Positions 45,628 through 54,778 of a stretch of DNA of 64,000 bases are shown here, piece after piece (position 1 is the first letter of the stretch; every line of letters starts with the position of its first letter). Position numbers and translations under genes: made by a program. The stretch spans positions 4,588,001-4,652,000 of the forward strand of contig NZ_CP033918.1 of the NCBI RefSeq assembly GCF_003815675.1, in the 5' to 3' direction. The notes under the pieces were generated by a model. That model did not search any database. It worked only from the letters and a program-made list of their open reading frames with translations, and was not told the origin of the DNA. This DNA comes from Chryseobacterium sp. G0186 (GTDB lineage: Bacteria > Bacteroidota > Bacteroidia > Flavobacteriales > Weeksellaceae).

Positions 45628-46710
45628 ATGAATAAAATAATAAAATATTTACTAGGTCTTTTGTTCTTTACTCAGATCTCGTGTCAGGAAAAAAAAGACC
45701 AGCAAAAAACTGTGGCAATGACAAAATATGAATGGTCCGAAAGTAGATCTGCATCTTTGGGATACCCAATGGAAGTATATAAAGGAGGAATAGAATGTGA
45801 GGGTGGAGAATGGGTAAATTTAGATGATGGAATGATTCCCGGAAATGATATCTGGGGGACTGTTAACAATGGAATGTCAAAAGGATTTAAAAGTCTTCCA
45901 ACCCGTCTGGATTTTATCTGGATGTCCTATATGGAAAACCAGTTTTATCTTGTAGATACAGCTATTGATACCCATAAAATTAAAGAATATTTCACAAAAG
46001 GATATGATGTAAAGGTAACCAATGGAAGCGGAGACATTGAACATTTAAATTATAAGAGTATTTGTGTTGGAATGGCACCCGGAGGAGTAGTGGTTGTCTG
46101 GGTTGAGGGTATTGGAGTTCAAAAAGAAATAGGAAGATACCAAGGGAAAAAAGTAACCATCCCGGAATCAGAGATTGCAAAACTGGACAGCCATGAAAAC
46201 CGTTTCTGGCGGAAGGATTATCTGGATATGGTTCATACCCGTGAGCAGATCATTCCGGCAAAAGTAAGAGAAGAAAACAAAGGAAAACCCATTCCGTTCG
46301 GACTTTGGGATACCTATAGAATACGATACAGCTGGAAACCTGTATTTGAACTTCCGGAGAAAGCTAAATTAAATCCTTTGGCCAATGTTAAGCTATCAAC
46401 AGTTAATGGAGAACGGGAACAATTTGATACCGCTAAAACCCCATTATCTGAAAATGAGCCAAGAGCAATACCAAGAAGAATTGTATTTGATTTTGTAGGA
46501 GCTGATGGCAAAGAATATGGAGCTAATTGTGACTTAAATGAGAAATCAGTTTTTGAAGCATTTAAAACAGTATTTAATGATCATCCCAATTCAACCAAAG
46601 CAGATATAATAATTAAAATAAATGAAGCCAATAGTTTTTTTACCATAAAACTGAAAGGCGAAAACGGTAAAGAAGCTTTTATAAAGGCTGATAAAATAGA
46701 GGTTTTTTAA
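45628..46710 (+). CDS. DUF2931 lipoprotein, probable immunity protein
   Basis: A 360-residue lipoprotein (lipobox TQISCQ, Cys near residue 19). The block SLGYPMEVYKGG...GGEWVNLDDG near the N terminus and the PTRLDFIWMSYMENQFYLVD segment are characteristic of DUF2931. This family is found next to T6SS lipase-type effectors. The gene lies immediately upstream of the Tle1-like gene, 11 bp away, and its export to the periplasm fits neutralising a phospholipase delivered there. The C-terminal part (about 245-360) is an added region without a motif I know. Immunity function is inferred. Confidence 0.82.
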   Translation: MNKIIKYLLGLLFFTQISCQEKKDQQKTVAMTKYEWSESRSASLGYPMEVYKGGIECEGGEWVNLDDGMIPGNDIWGTVNNGMSKGFKSLPTRLDFIWMSYMENQFYLVDTAIDTHKIKEYFTKGYDVKVTNGSGDIEHLNYKSICVGMAPGGVVVVWVEGIGVQKEIGRYQGKKVTIPESEIAKLDSHENRFWRKDYLDMVHTREQIIPAKVREENKGKPIPFGLWDTYRIRYSWKPVFELPEKAKLNPLANVKLSTVNGEREQFDTAKTPLSENEPRAIPRRIVFDFVGADGKEYGANCDLNEKSVFEAFKTVFNDHPNSTKADIIIKINEANSFFTIKLKGENGKEAFIKADKIEVF

Positions 46711-46721
46711 AACAAAAAAAT

Positions 46722-48533
46722 ATGGGAAAAACTTTTGTATACAACACAGGTAATGCAGAACCTCCTATAGATGAATTCCATTTGGAGATCGGCGTCTTTT
46801 TCGATGGTACCTTAAATAATCTACAGAATACAGAACAACGAGAAAGATACAGGGACGGGAAGAATAAAATAGAGAGCACAGATTCCGTAAAGGTCATGGA
46901 GGCCAAGGAAAAAGCAATAAAAGAAACCAGATAACAACAGGAAACTGAGTTTGACAACCTGAAAGACAGCGATAATTCTGAATATGCCAATTACTTAAGA
47001 GCCAGTCATAGAGGATGGTTAGATAGCCAGGGGGTAGATAATAGCTTTAGCAACGACCACACCAATGTGGCCCGAATGTACAAAAGCTGTGAGCAGAAAA
47101 AATATGGAGTCTATGTAGAAGGAATCGGTACGTTGAATAATAGCAGAGATGTAGATGACGGTTTTCAATATGGATCCGGTAAATCAGGGGTGAGAGGTAA
47201 AGTAAGGATTGGCTGCGAGATGGTTGCTGATAGAATTAAAGAACTTTTACCCGATGGAAATACAAAGAAAAAACTAACCAGAATTACGATAGATACATTT
47301 GGATTCAGTCGTGGAGCAGCGGCCGCCAGAAATTTTTCCTATGAAATCAATGGAAACAAAAGGTCGCAGGATGTTGAGATAAAAAAATCAAGAAAAGTAG
47401 TAGGGTACAGAGAGAGTGGTTCCTATGGGAATGATGCGCTGGTTGCAGAATATGAAGATATCTGGCTCGATAAAGATAAAACAGAGGTAGACCCAAAATA
47501 TCTGATAGATGGGAAATTACCCAGGTTTGGATTTCTGGGATATTATCTGTTAAGCAAAAAAATACTGTCCGTTAAGCAGCTTGATGAGCTGGAACTAACC
47601 GTCCGCTTTATTGGAGTATATGATACCGTTTCTTCCTATGAAGAGTTTGGCGATATGGGCACGGTGGAAAGAGTAGGATACAGAGGGATATTGCATGCTT
47701 CCATAGGCTCTCAGTTTAACTTTGCTGATGATGTGGAGCAATTACAGTTGAGAAATCCCGGACCATTCCGTAAGGCAGTTCATTTTACCGCAGAAAACGA
47801 GCATCGGGAAAATTTTTCATTAACACCATTGACCACAAAAGGAGTAAAGGAGAAAAAAGACAGTCCTCATATCATTGAAAAAGAATTTCCGGGAGTTCAC
47901 TGTGATATTGGTGGGGCCTACGAAAACGGAACAGAAACAGTGGATGAAATAGAAACCTCCAACCATAAGCCGCTTTGGGCATTAAAAGAACGCAGACAGC
48001 AGCTGATTGACGAACATTGGTACAAAGATCCTCAGATTACAATTAATAATACAGCCCTTAATATTTTAACGTTTGGAAGCGTATACCGAAAAATTACAGG
48101 GATTCGCTTTTTACGAAAAGAGTACAGCTATATTCCGCTTCATTTTATGGAGAAGCATGGAAAAGACATCTATGATCACCAATTAGTTGCAAAAACAGAA
48201 AGCAGCTATTCCATTTTGCATGATGAAAACCTGATTGCAGCGGGCAACAGGTTGAAGCAATATGTGTTTGAAGATGGAGAACCTTGGACATTTATAAGTG
48301 ATGCTGAAGTTGAAAAAGCAAAAGCTAAGATGACTGTTGGTCCTTCCGTTGGAAATACTGCAGCACCCGTTGAAAATGGAAACGGAATAAAGAATATACC
48401 TGCAGTCAATGTCCATGCAGACAGATGGCAGGAATTGTTGAGGACCTTAAGAAACGGCTATCTCCATTGGTCTGCCAACAGAGATTGGATGGGAATGGAC
48501 CCGAATAGTGATTATATAAGAAAGATATACTAA
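46722..48533 (+). pseudogene. Tle1-like (DUF2235) T6SS phospholipase effector with an in-frame stop
   Basis: One reading frame of 603 codons interrupted once by TAA at codon 71 (46932-46934). Before the stop is the DUF2235 opening EIGVFFDGTLNN; after it the same frame continues Q-Q-E-T-E-F-D-N without a shift. The later part holds the Ser nucleophile in GFSRGAAAAR (about codon 196) and the FPGVHCDIGGAYE block. A shorter piece could restart at GTG 47067, keeping the nucleophile but losing the FFDGT strand. Tle1-type proteins are alpha/beta-hydrolase phospholipases delivered by VgrG. This copy looks inactivated, unless the stop is a sequencing error or is read through. Confidence 0.85.
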
Positions 48534-48537
48534 AAAG

Positions 48538-49239
48538 ATGTCAGGTATATTACAGAATCTTCATCAGAAAACATTTCGGTTGGAAACCATTGTCATAGAA
48601 CAAAAAAATCCGTTCTATTCCACCCGGAAAAGTTATGCCAGAGAAGTTGAGGTATATTATTATGGAAAAATAAAAGAAGAACATGATTTTCAGATTTTAG
48701 TTACAGACTTCAATTTTTCCGGAGAAGAAGGAACCATGGATCAATTTTTAAAAAAAATCAGTTACTTATTTGATGAAATAGAATGTAGAGTAGACGCTGA
48801 GGGAAATATTACTGCGATAGATAATTTATTTTTTCTGAGAACCAGGTGGCTTAAAATTCAGGGGAAACTTTCTGAAACGCATAAAGGAGAAGCGATAGAT
48901 TGCTATTTCAGTCAAATCAGTGATCTATTGGAAGATGAAATGAAGCTCATGGACTTTTTGGGAAGCTATACGATGTTCGGGTTGCTTTTCAATGGTTTGT
49001 TCCAGTCATTTGATTCCAAAAGAAAAAGAGAATCTCCTGAGGGATTCACAGAGATGATGACTCCTTTAAAAGAGGGTGATAAAATGACCTTAAAAATATC
49101 GGCTGAAAATCTAGAACAGACAGATACTGATGACTTCGGAGGATTATTTGTAAGCAGGAACGATCAGCTAGAAGAAGGATTTATAGAAATAAAAAAAGAC
49201 AATTTCCATTTAAAACATTCATTATTATGGGTAGGTTAG
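48538..49239 (+). CDS. Unknown T6SS-associated protein, possible effector adaptor
   Basis: A 233-residue cytoplasmic protein with beta-rich segments; I do not recognise its family. It starts 4 bp after the lipase frame and its last 13 bases overlap the start of the PAAR-like effector gene, so the two are translationally coupled. In T6SS loci the gene directly before a PAAR effector often encodes the adaptor that loads it on VgrG; that role is inferred from position, not from sequence. Confidence 0.72.
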   Translation: MSGILQNLHQKTFRLETIVIEQKNPFYSTRKSYAREVEVYYYGKIKEEHDFQILVTDFNFSGEEGTMDQFLKKISYLFDEIECRVDAEGNITAIDNLFFLRTRWLKIQGKLSETHKGEAIDCYFSQISDLLEDEMKLMDFLGSYTMFGLLFNGLFQSFDSKRKRESPEGFTEMMTPLKEGDKMTLKISAENLEQTDTDDFGGLFVSRNDQLEEGFIEIKKDNFHLKHSLLWVG

Positions 49240-50657
49240 ATAACGATGGAGGCGGTATTGCTCCGGAAACTCAGAATCCGGGTACCGCACAGGATAACGA
49301 CAAGCTGAAAGCCGATAACAGGCAGAAGATGGATGATAAACGTGCTGAAGACGAAAAAAAAGAAAAAGCAGAAGCCGGTTTGAAAGTTGTTATAGATACT
49401 GCAACCTTGGAATGTACACAATGTACCAATCCCAAGGGAATAATGGTTGTAAACTATAACACTCCCACCATACAGGAAAAGAAAACAGCAACAGTAAAAG
49501 AAAAAGGCCCCAAAAGCCTTGTTTTTACAGGGAACTGTCTTAAAAGTCCTTATGCTAAACTTCCTTGTGCCACCGTAATGAATCTAGGCGAATGGAAAGG
49601 AGTGGGAACCTACCAGTCTCAGGAACAACTTGTTCTCTTGCAGCAAAGTACCATTCCTTGTAAATATGGAAAAGTTGATATTAAAATTACAGACAGCGGA
49701 CAAATTCATCAGCCGGAAAGCATTGAAGCTAAGGGGGCTCCGGTGCCGGAACAGAAAGATGATGGAAAATGTTTCTGTGACAGAGACTTAACATTAGATG
49801 AATTAAAGCTTGTCGTAAAACAATTGAGAGCATCTGAGAAGAAAAAATCTACAGCAATATTTGCAGATGAAAACTGTCCTTTACCTGAATCAGATGCTAC
49901 CTATGAAAGATTGCTTCAGGAAATAAATACAATGTTTAATACATATCATATCAATACATGTATAAGGAAAATTCATTTTTTTGCCCAATGCTATCACGAA
50001 ACTGCTAGGTTAGGCACTACTTTAGAATATGCAAGCGGGGTTGGATATGACCCGGGAAACCATACTGAATCTAAACAGCATGGGCATACTGTGGTAGGTG
50101 ATGGGCCTAGATACAAAGGAAGAGGAGCAATGCAATTGACATGGAGAGATCAGCAAATGGAATATTTTACTTACGTGATCTCGAAAAAACCTCAATTAGT
50201 ACAAGGAAAAAAAATAAATGATCTATTTGACAGGAAGAAGCAATATCAGGAAAAATATATCTATACCAGAATTAAACTTGATGAAAAAGGACAACCTGTA
50301 TTAGATAAAAAGAAAAGAAAGGTAAAAGAGAAAGTTGTTGATTTGATAGATGTGGATAGTGCAGGATTATTAGCCAATAACCTATTCTTTGCAATTGATT
50401 CAGCAGGATGGTTCTGGGATATTTATAAAACTGTAGAGTATTCCTCAAAGGCCAATAAGACAAAATATAAAGAAATCTTACATAAGAATTTAAATGAAGT
50501 CTCTGACTATGGAGATAAATATCTTTCTATCATTTCAAAATTTGTAAATGGAGGAGGAAATGGAATGGCAGAAAGAAATGTTTATTATAATGAACTGAAG
50601 ACAAATGTATTTAAGTTTAATACAAAATGCATCAACCGTGATAAAATTAAAAAATAA
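49227..50657 (+). CDS. PAAR-like (DUF4280) effector with C-terminal lysozyme/GH19-like domain
   Basis: A 476-residue two-part protein. After a charged, low-complexity N terminus (1-50), residues about 52-160 form a PAAR-like DUF4280 domain with paired Cys (LECTQCTNPKG, GNCLKSPYAKLPCAT, IPCKYGKV) that caps the VgrG spike. A linker follows, then about 225-476 is a GH19/lysozyme-type domain: FFAQCYHETARLGTTLEYAS with the likely catalytic Glu, and YKGRGAMQLTWRDQ. The predicted action is peptidoglycan cleavage in the target's periplasm. The exported protein encoded next overlaps its end and is the best immunity candidate. Confidence 0.9.
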   Translation: MGRLDNDGGGIAPETQNPGTAQDNDKLKADNRQKMDDKRAEDEKKEKAEAGLKVVIDTATLECTQCTNPKGIMVVNYNTPTIQEKKTATVKEKGPKSLVFTGNCLKSPYAKLPCATVMNLGEWKGVGTYQSQEQLVLLQQSTIPCKYGKVDIKITDSGQIHQPESIEAKGAPVPEQKDDGKCFCDRDLTLDELKLVVKQLRASEKKKSTAIFADENCPLPESDATYERLLQEINTMFNTYHINTCIRKIHFFAQCYHETARLGTTLEYASGVGYDPGNHTESKQHGHTVVGDGPRYKGRGAMQLTWRDQQMEYFTYVISKKPQLVQGKKINDLFDRKKQYQEKYIYTRIKLDEKGQPVLDKKKRKVKEKVVDLIDVDSAGLLANNLFFAIDSAGWFWDIYKTVEYSSKANKTKYKEILHKNLNEVSDYGDKYLSIISKFVNGGGNGMAERNVYYNELKTNVFKFNTKCINRDKIKK

Positions 50658-51495
50658 AATATTAAAAATAGGATCAGCTACCTGTCTGTTTGTCCTGGGT
50701 TCCTTATCGGCTCAATCCAATTATTATGATTTGGATCATGATCATCTTCAGGATGAGGTTAAGCTTGAAAATGGATCAATAAGTGTTCATTTTGGAAATA
50801 AAAAATCTGAAAGCTTTGAATTACCTGAAATTACAGCGCTCACCAATACCACTGTTGGCTATACGAATCCCGCTGAGATTACCGTATATTATGGCGGAGA
50901 TAGAGGGCTATATGGAGCGGTGAATATTGTATATAAAAATAATTGGTACATAAAAAATGTTAACTTCTATAGTCCTTGTCAGGAATGTGAAGATCAGAAT
51001 TTTAAAGTTTTAACAAAAAACATTAATCTCCCGGCTAAAGATATAGACTCGGAAAAGCTAAAAATAGACTCAAGAGGATTTAAATCACTGACATTTTTTG
51101 ATCATCAGGGCATATTAAAACCATATAAAGACCTGAAAAAACTTTACATGGATCTATCCGGTTATCCTTTACTTGCTAATCAGTTTAATGAAACCATATT
51201 ACAGGATTTTAAAAAGAAATTCCCTTTATCTAAAGGAAACCTTGATGATTACAATAATATAGCATTTGCCCTTTCAAAAAATGGGAATTACAAAGCATCC
51301 ATTGATCTTCTGAAACAAATTATTGATAAATTTCCCAACAGAGCTGTCGCTTATCTTAATCAGGCAGATAATTATTGGAATACAGGCAAAAAAGATGAAG
51401 CAAAAGATAGCTATAACACCTATTTTTCTCTAATGAAGTCTCAAAAAAAAGATCTTAGAAAAATTCCTGAATATGTTCATACAAGAATAAAATAA
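50638..51495 (+). CDS. Exported TPR-like protein, candidate lysozyme immunity
   Basis: A 285-residue protein if started at GTG 50638, which gives a clean signal peptide (cleavage near LSAQ); the ATG at 50605 adds 11 residues from inside the effector gene. It overlaps the effector's last codons. The N-terminal half is beta-rich (YYDLDHDHLQDEVKLENG) and the C-terminal part (about 205-275) contains TPR-like helices (KNGNYKASIDLLKQIIDKFP, AVAYLNQADNYWNTGKKDEA). Periplasmic location and overlap with the effector suggest immunity to its lysozyme domain. Confidence 0.75.
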   Translation: MIKLKNKILKIGSATCLFVLGSLSAQSNYYDLDHDHLQDEVKLENGSISVHFGNKKSESFELPEITALTNTTVGYTNPAEITVYYGGDRGLYGAVNIVYKNNWYIKNVNFYSPCQECEDQNFKVLTKNINLPAKDIDSEKLKIDSRGFKSLTFFDHQGILKPYKDLKKLYMDLSGYPLLANQFNETILQDFKKKFPLSKGNLDDYNNIAFALSKNGNYKASIDLLKQIIDKFPNRAVAYLNQADNYWNTGKKDEAKDSYNTYFSLMKSQKKDLRKIPEYVHTRIK

Positions 51496-51547
51496 AAATA
51501 AAGTTTCAAGACATAAAAGTTCCTCTAATTATATATTCGTCTTTCTC

Positions 51548-51949
51548 ATGATATTGATCTCATATATCTTTATAAATAATTTTAAAATAATAGGAGTACT
51601 GCTTTTTATTTTGATAAGTGTTTTTTTCAACGCTCAGAAAATAAAAATTTGGAATAATAAATTGAAGAATAATATTTTAGTTCATCAGAAAGTAAGCGAT
51701 GATAGTACTTATCTATCCATAAATAAAAAAGAAAATAAATGGTTGGGTAAAAGTGTAAACATTAAAACCTTTAATTATTGGCATAATGCTTCAATAGACA
51801 TTTCTGTAGATTGCTGTAAGAAAAACATACTCATCATTAAACGGACTTTCCTAGGAAATACTATTGTAGGAGACAAACTTTACTTCAAAAAAAAGAATAA
51901 GAAATACTACTTTGAAAACCTTAAGGAATTTGAACAAAGATCAGAGTAA
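51548..51949 (+). CDS. Small exported protein of unknown function
   Basis: A 133-residue protein with a long hydrophobic N terminus (about 10-27) ending in FFNAQ, consistent with a signal peptide. The rest is basic and Asn/Lys-rich with a CC pair (SVDCCKKN). No family recognised. It sits in the payload island between the TPR-like protein and the next exported protein, 6 bp before the latter, so it may be another immunity or orphan immunity gene. Confidence 0.6.
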   Translation: MILISYIFINNFKIIGVLLFILISVFFNAQKIKIWNNKLKNNILVHQKVSDDSTYLSINKKENKWLGKSVNIKTFNYWHNASIDISVDCCKKNILIIKRTFLGNTIVGDKLYFKKKNKKYYFENLKEFEQRSE

Positions 51950-51955
51950 AATGAA

Positions 51956-52393
51956 ATGATAAAAAAAATTGTATTGACTTTTTTACTGTTAATGGCCAAC
52001 AGTATCTTCTCACAAGCCAAAAAGAAGATGCCTGTTATTTCAATTACTCAATCCTATACATTGGGCTTCAAGACCTATGATAAAGAATTTAAAATGTATC
52101 AAAATCCCTTTATTGTAAACAAAGGTAAAAAGTATAAAATACAGGGATATGGCAGTGCCAATTATTCAGATGGTGAGATCTTAGAAGTTTCTCCGAACAA
52201 AAGATTTATCGTGTTGGATCATATCTCAAAAGGGTATGTAGATGATGGAGTTCATAACACATTGTATGAGAATTATTTATGTGTAATTATCGATGTTTTC
52301 AAGAAGAAAGTAGTTAAGTATATGCAGGGAGATTGCGGAGGAAGCTGGGACGCACAAAATAGATGGGTTAGTGGTGAAAAAGTGATATTTTAA
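51956..52393 (+). CDS. Small exported protein of unknown function
   Basis: A 145-residue protein with a signal peptide (cleavage near IFSQA). The mature part is beta-rich (GKKYKIQGYGSANYSDGE, SPNKRFIVLDHIS, LCVIIDVFKKKVVKY) and ends GDCGGSWDAQNRWVSGEK. No family recognised. It is the last gene of the T6SS payload island, in tandem with the preceding small exported protein. An immunity-type role is inferred only from location and export. Confidence 0.6.
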   Translation: MIKKIVLTFLLLMANSIFSQAKKKMPVISITQSYTLGFKTYDKEFKMYQNPFIVNKGKKYKIQGYGSANYSDGEILEVSPNKRFIVLDHISKGYVDDGVHNTLYENYLCVIIDVFKKKVVKYMQGDCGGSWDAQNRWVSGEKVIF

Positions 52394-52720
52394 GAAATAA
52401 AATATTCATAAAGGTCAGATCATCCTTGATGAGATCTAAAATGTAGACACTTTTTAGATTATTTTTCACAATTAGTATATTCAGTAGCAGTATCCAAAGT
52501 AAGGCGTTTTGGGTGCTGTTGTTTTTTATACAGTATTGATAGATTTTAAGTTGTAAGATCTGATGAATGCGATAGATGTAAAATGACAGATATCTGTTAT
52601 TTTATATCCCGTTTGTGAAAGGTAATTTTGTATTAACAATAACCGAGACACTTTTCTTTAAAAACAAAAAAAATTATGAATATATCCTATTTTTTCTATA
52701 GAAGGCATTTGCCTTATTAA

Positions 52721-52843
52721 ATGAGAATACAGTTTTATCTTAAAAATTTATCTCATACACAGATGAGTCTTAGTGACTTTATTTTGGAGGTTTACCCTAT
52801 GTTACAAAGGAATCCTATTGAGATAAAAACACAAAGCAAATAA
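52721..52843 (+). CDS. Possible small protein or gene remnant (40 codons)
   Basis: An ATG-started frame of 40 codons (MRIQFYLKNLSHTQMSLSDF onward) lies about 90 bp after a TAATTTTG promoter-like box (52623-52630). It has reasonable amino-acid composition but no relative that I recognise. It may be a remnant of a larger gene in this decayed stretch. Confidence 0.25.
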   Translation: MRIQFYLKNLSHTQMSLSDFILEVYPMLQRNPIEIKTQSK

Positions 52844-52886
52844 AATAATAATCAAATAATTTCATACATATTATTTAGTTAGCTCT

Positions 52887-52966
52887 AGGCGGGGGGCAAT
52901 TTTTTTAAAAAACACATTTGATAAGTGATAAGTAGTCTCTACTTTCTAAACCCTATTTCCCCGCCT
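52887..52966. repeat. GC-rich inverted repeat in AT-rich DNA
   Basis: AGGCGGGG (52887-52894) and CCCCGCCT (52959-52966), 64 bases apart, followed by a T-rich tract. These are the most GC-rich bases in this gene-free stretch and could close an RNA stem. Confidence 0.35.
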
Positions 52967-53009
52967 TTTATATTTTTATAAGAAAAATGATTAAAAAAGT
53001 ATCAACAAG

Positions 53010-53043
53010 CTCTCAATAAAAGGAAAACTTTTATTGGGAGTTT
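53010..53043 (+). terminator. Orphan terminator-like hairpin 1
   Basis: Arms CTCTCAATAAAAG and CTTTTATTGGGAG with a 5-base loop. No gene ends here. Confidence 0.5.
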
Positions 53044-53175
53044 ATAAGAAGAGTGGTTAAAGGGAAGAATAATTCCTACATAAAGCAAGAGGCTGATATT
53101 TTTTGCTTTTTTCTATCCCTACACTCTATCTTTCTTACATTTAAAAACACAAATGGAAAATTAATTATAAATGAG

Positions 53176-53207
53176 AAGACAGGGGTTTATTAAACCTCTG
53201 TCTTTAA
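53176..53207. terminator. Orphan terminator-like hairpin 2
   Basis: Arms AAGACAGGGGTTTA and TAAACCTCTGTCTT with one G-T pair and a 1-base centre. No gene ends here. Confidence 0.5.
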
Positions 53208-53355
53208 ATTAATTCGATTTTTAAATATTTTGAGGGATTTTTTTATGTATATCTACAGATAGAATGATGGGGATTTATTTTTCTGGCCATAAAAAGATTT
53301 CGGAATAAATGATCAAAAAATAATGATAAGATCTGTTTATTAGATCTTTAAAATA

Positions 53356-53393
53356 AAAACCTCTGGGAATCAAAAGATTCCAGAGGTTTTTTG
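53356..53393. terminator. Orphan terminator-like hairpin 3
   Basis: Arms AAAACCTCTGGGAATC and GATTCCAGAGGTTTT with a 4-base loop and T run on the plus strand. It abuts the gene-fragment repeat starting at about 53389. Confidence 0.55.
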
Positions 53394-53457
53394 TACCCAT
53401 AACCGAAGATATATCGAAACATTTAGTAGAAGATTTGGAAAGAATCATAGAATTAAA
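53389..53457 (+). repeat. Gene-fragment repeat, copy A
   Basis: About 69 bp, roughly 80% identical by hand alignment to 56503-56571. In frame it reads V-P-I-T-E-D-I-S-K-H-L-V-E-D-L-E-R-I-I-E, and many differences from copy B are synonymous. It is a remnant of a protein-coding gene. Confidence 0.6.
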
Positions 53458-53673
53458 TATTTCTGCTATATTGTATTAACTGGCTTATATTAAATACTTT
53501 ACAAGTAATTTGATTCGTTTTAAGTCAAATTAAAAAAGAATTGAAATACTTGTTTTTATCGTGAAATTGAAGGTCTTTATTTGGCTGTAATTGCCTACTT
53601 TAAACGAAGAAGTATAGTTACGTACAGATTTAAGTTTTATTTGATAACAGTTTATATTAGTAAATGAGGTTGA

Positions 53674-53946
53674 TTACGAAACAGATGTCAATCTATCTTC
53701 TGATATATATTCTTCCGCTCGATCCCGATTAGTGTACATATCATACCATATCTCTGCGATTTTGTCCTGTACGCCGGAATCTTCCTGCATCCACACCCCT
53801 ATACCAATATGGCCTGAATAAATACCTTTGTCGGACAACTCGGTGTTAAGATTAAGAACATGGTTCCGCAGTCCTGCCATTGCGATCCCAACGTTGCCCA
53901 TCATAGGCGTTGGGTGGATATGTAAGCTACCCAACTTTGTCTCCAT
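53674..53946 (-). pseudogene. C-terminal fragment of a short-chain dehydrogenase
   Basis: Ninety codons that match the C-terminal end of an SDR-type oxidoreductase (HIHPTPMMGNVGIAMAGLRN, then VLNLNTELSDKGIYSGHIGI and GVQDKIAEIWYDMYTNRDRA). The first three codons, ATG-GAG-ACA, belong to the IS3 end, so the real N terminus with the Rossmann motif and catalytic Tyr/Lys is missing. It cannot be enzymatically active as SDR. The gene lost its 5' part at the IS junction. Confidence 0.85.
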
Positions 53947-53947
53947 T

Positions 53948-54778
53948 CTAAATGATAGATTGTTTCATTTTATACTTATACTCTTTAGGGCTTATATTTC
54001 CTAGTGCTTCATGTGGTCTGTTGTAATTATATTCTATCCACCATTGATTTGCTTTTTCTTCTGCATCCTGCAAGTTCTTAAAAACATACATATTAAGAAG
54101 TTCATCTCTACAGCTTTTATTCAGCCTTTCAATAAGGCTGTTCTGTGTTGGCTTTCCTGGCTGTATGTATTGAATATGCACCTTATTTTCCTGCGCCCAC
54201 AACTGAAGAGTTTTGGAGATAAATTCAGGGCCATTATCTACCCGTATTCGTTGTGGTTTCCGCCCCTGCTGTTTTAACTGATCCAAACCCCTTACAACTC
54301 TTGCAGAAGTAATACTGGTATCAACTTCCATAGAAAGTAATTCCCGATTATAGTCATCAGCAATATTTAATATCCTGAACCTTCTCCCATCATATAAACT
54401 ATCGCTCATAAAATCCATACTCCAGCATTCATCAGACCTCAAAGGAATCTGGATATTCTCTTTAATACGGCTGGGTAACCTTTTTCTTATCCTTCTGCGG
54501 ATACTCATTTTTAAGGCTACATAAACCCTGTGAACTCGTTTATGATTCCAGCCATAGCCTAAATTCCGAATCTTATGATAGAGCTTCCAAAATCCGTAAC
54601 CAGGATGTTCTTCCGAGATTTGCGTTAAGACGAAGATTAATTCATCATCATTTTTCTTGCTCTTATAACGATAACTACGCCTGCTGATACCAATTGCTAA
54701 ACAACTTTTCCTTTCACTTAAATTGTAGGTATGACGGATAAAGTTGACAATTTCACGTAAACCAGAAGGCTTTACCAC
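53948..54778 (-). CDS. IS3-family transposase OrfB (DDE catalytic subunit)
   Basis: A 276-residue catalytic domain, with the HTH_21 region near GYGFWKLYHKIRNLGYGWNH and the DDE core: first Asp in CWSMDFMSDSL, second in RVDNGPEFIS, Glu in NSLIERLNKSCRDE. It begins in the -1 frame relative to OrfA and is expected to be made as an OrfAB fusion by frameshifting at AAAAAAG (54778-54784). Confidence 0.93.
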   Translation of the reverse strand: MVKPSGLREIVNFIRHTYNLSERKSCLAIGISRRSYRYKSKKNDDELIFVLTQISEEHPGYGFWKLYHKIRNLGYGWNHKRVHRVYVALKMSIRRRIRKRLPSRIKENIQIPLRSDECWSMDFMSDSLYDGRRFRILNIADDYNRELLSMEVDTSITSARVVRGLDQLKQQGRKPQRIRVDNGPEFISKTLQLWAQENKVHIQYIQPGKPTQNSLIERLNKSCRDELLNMYVFKNLQDAEEKANQWWIEYNYNRPHEALGNISPKEYKYKMKQSII

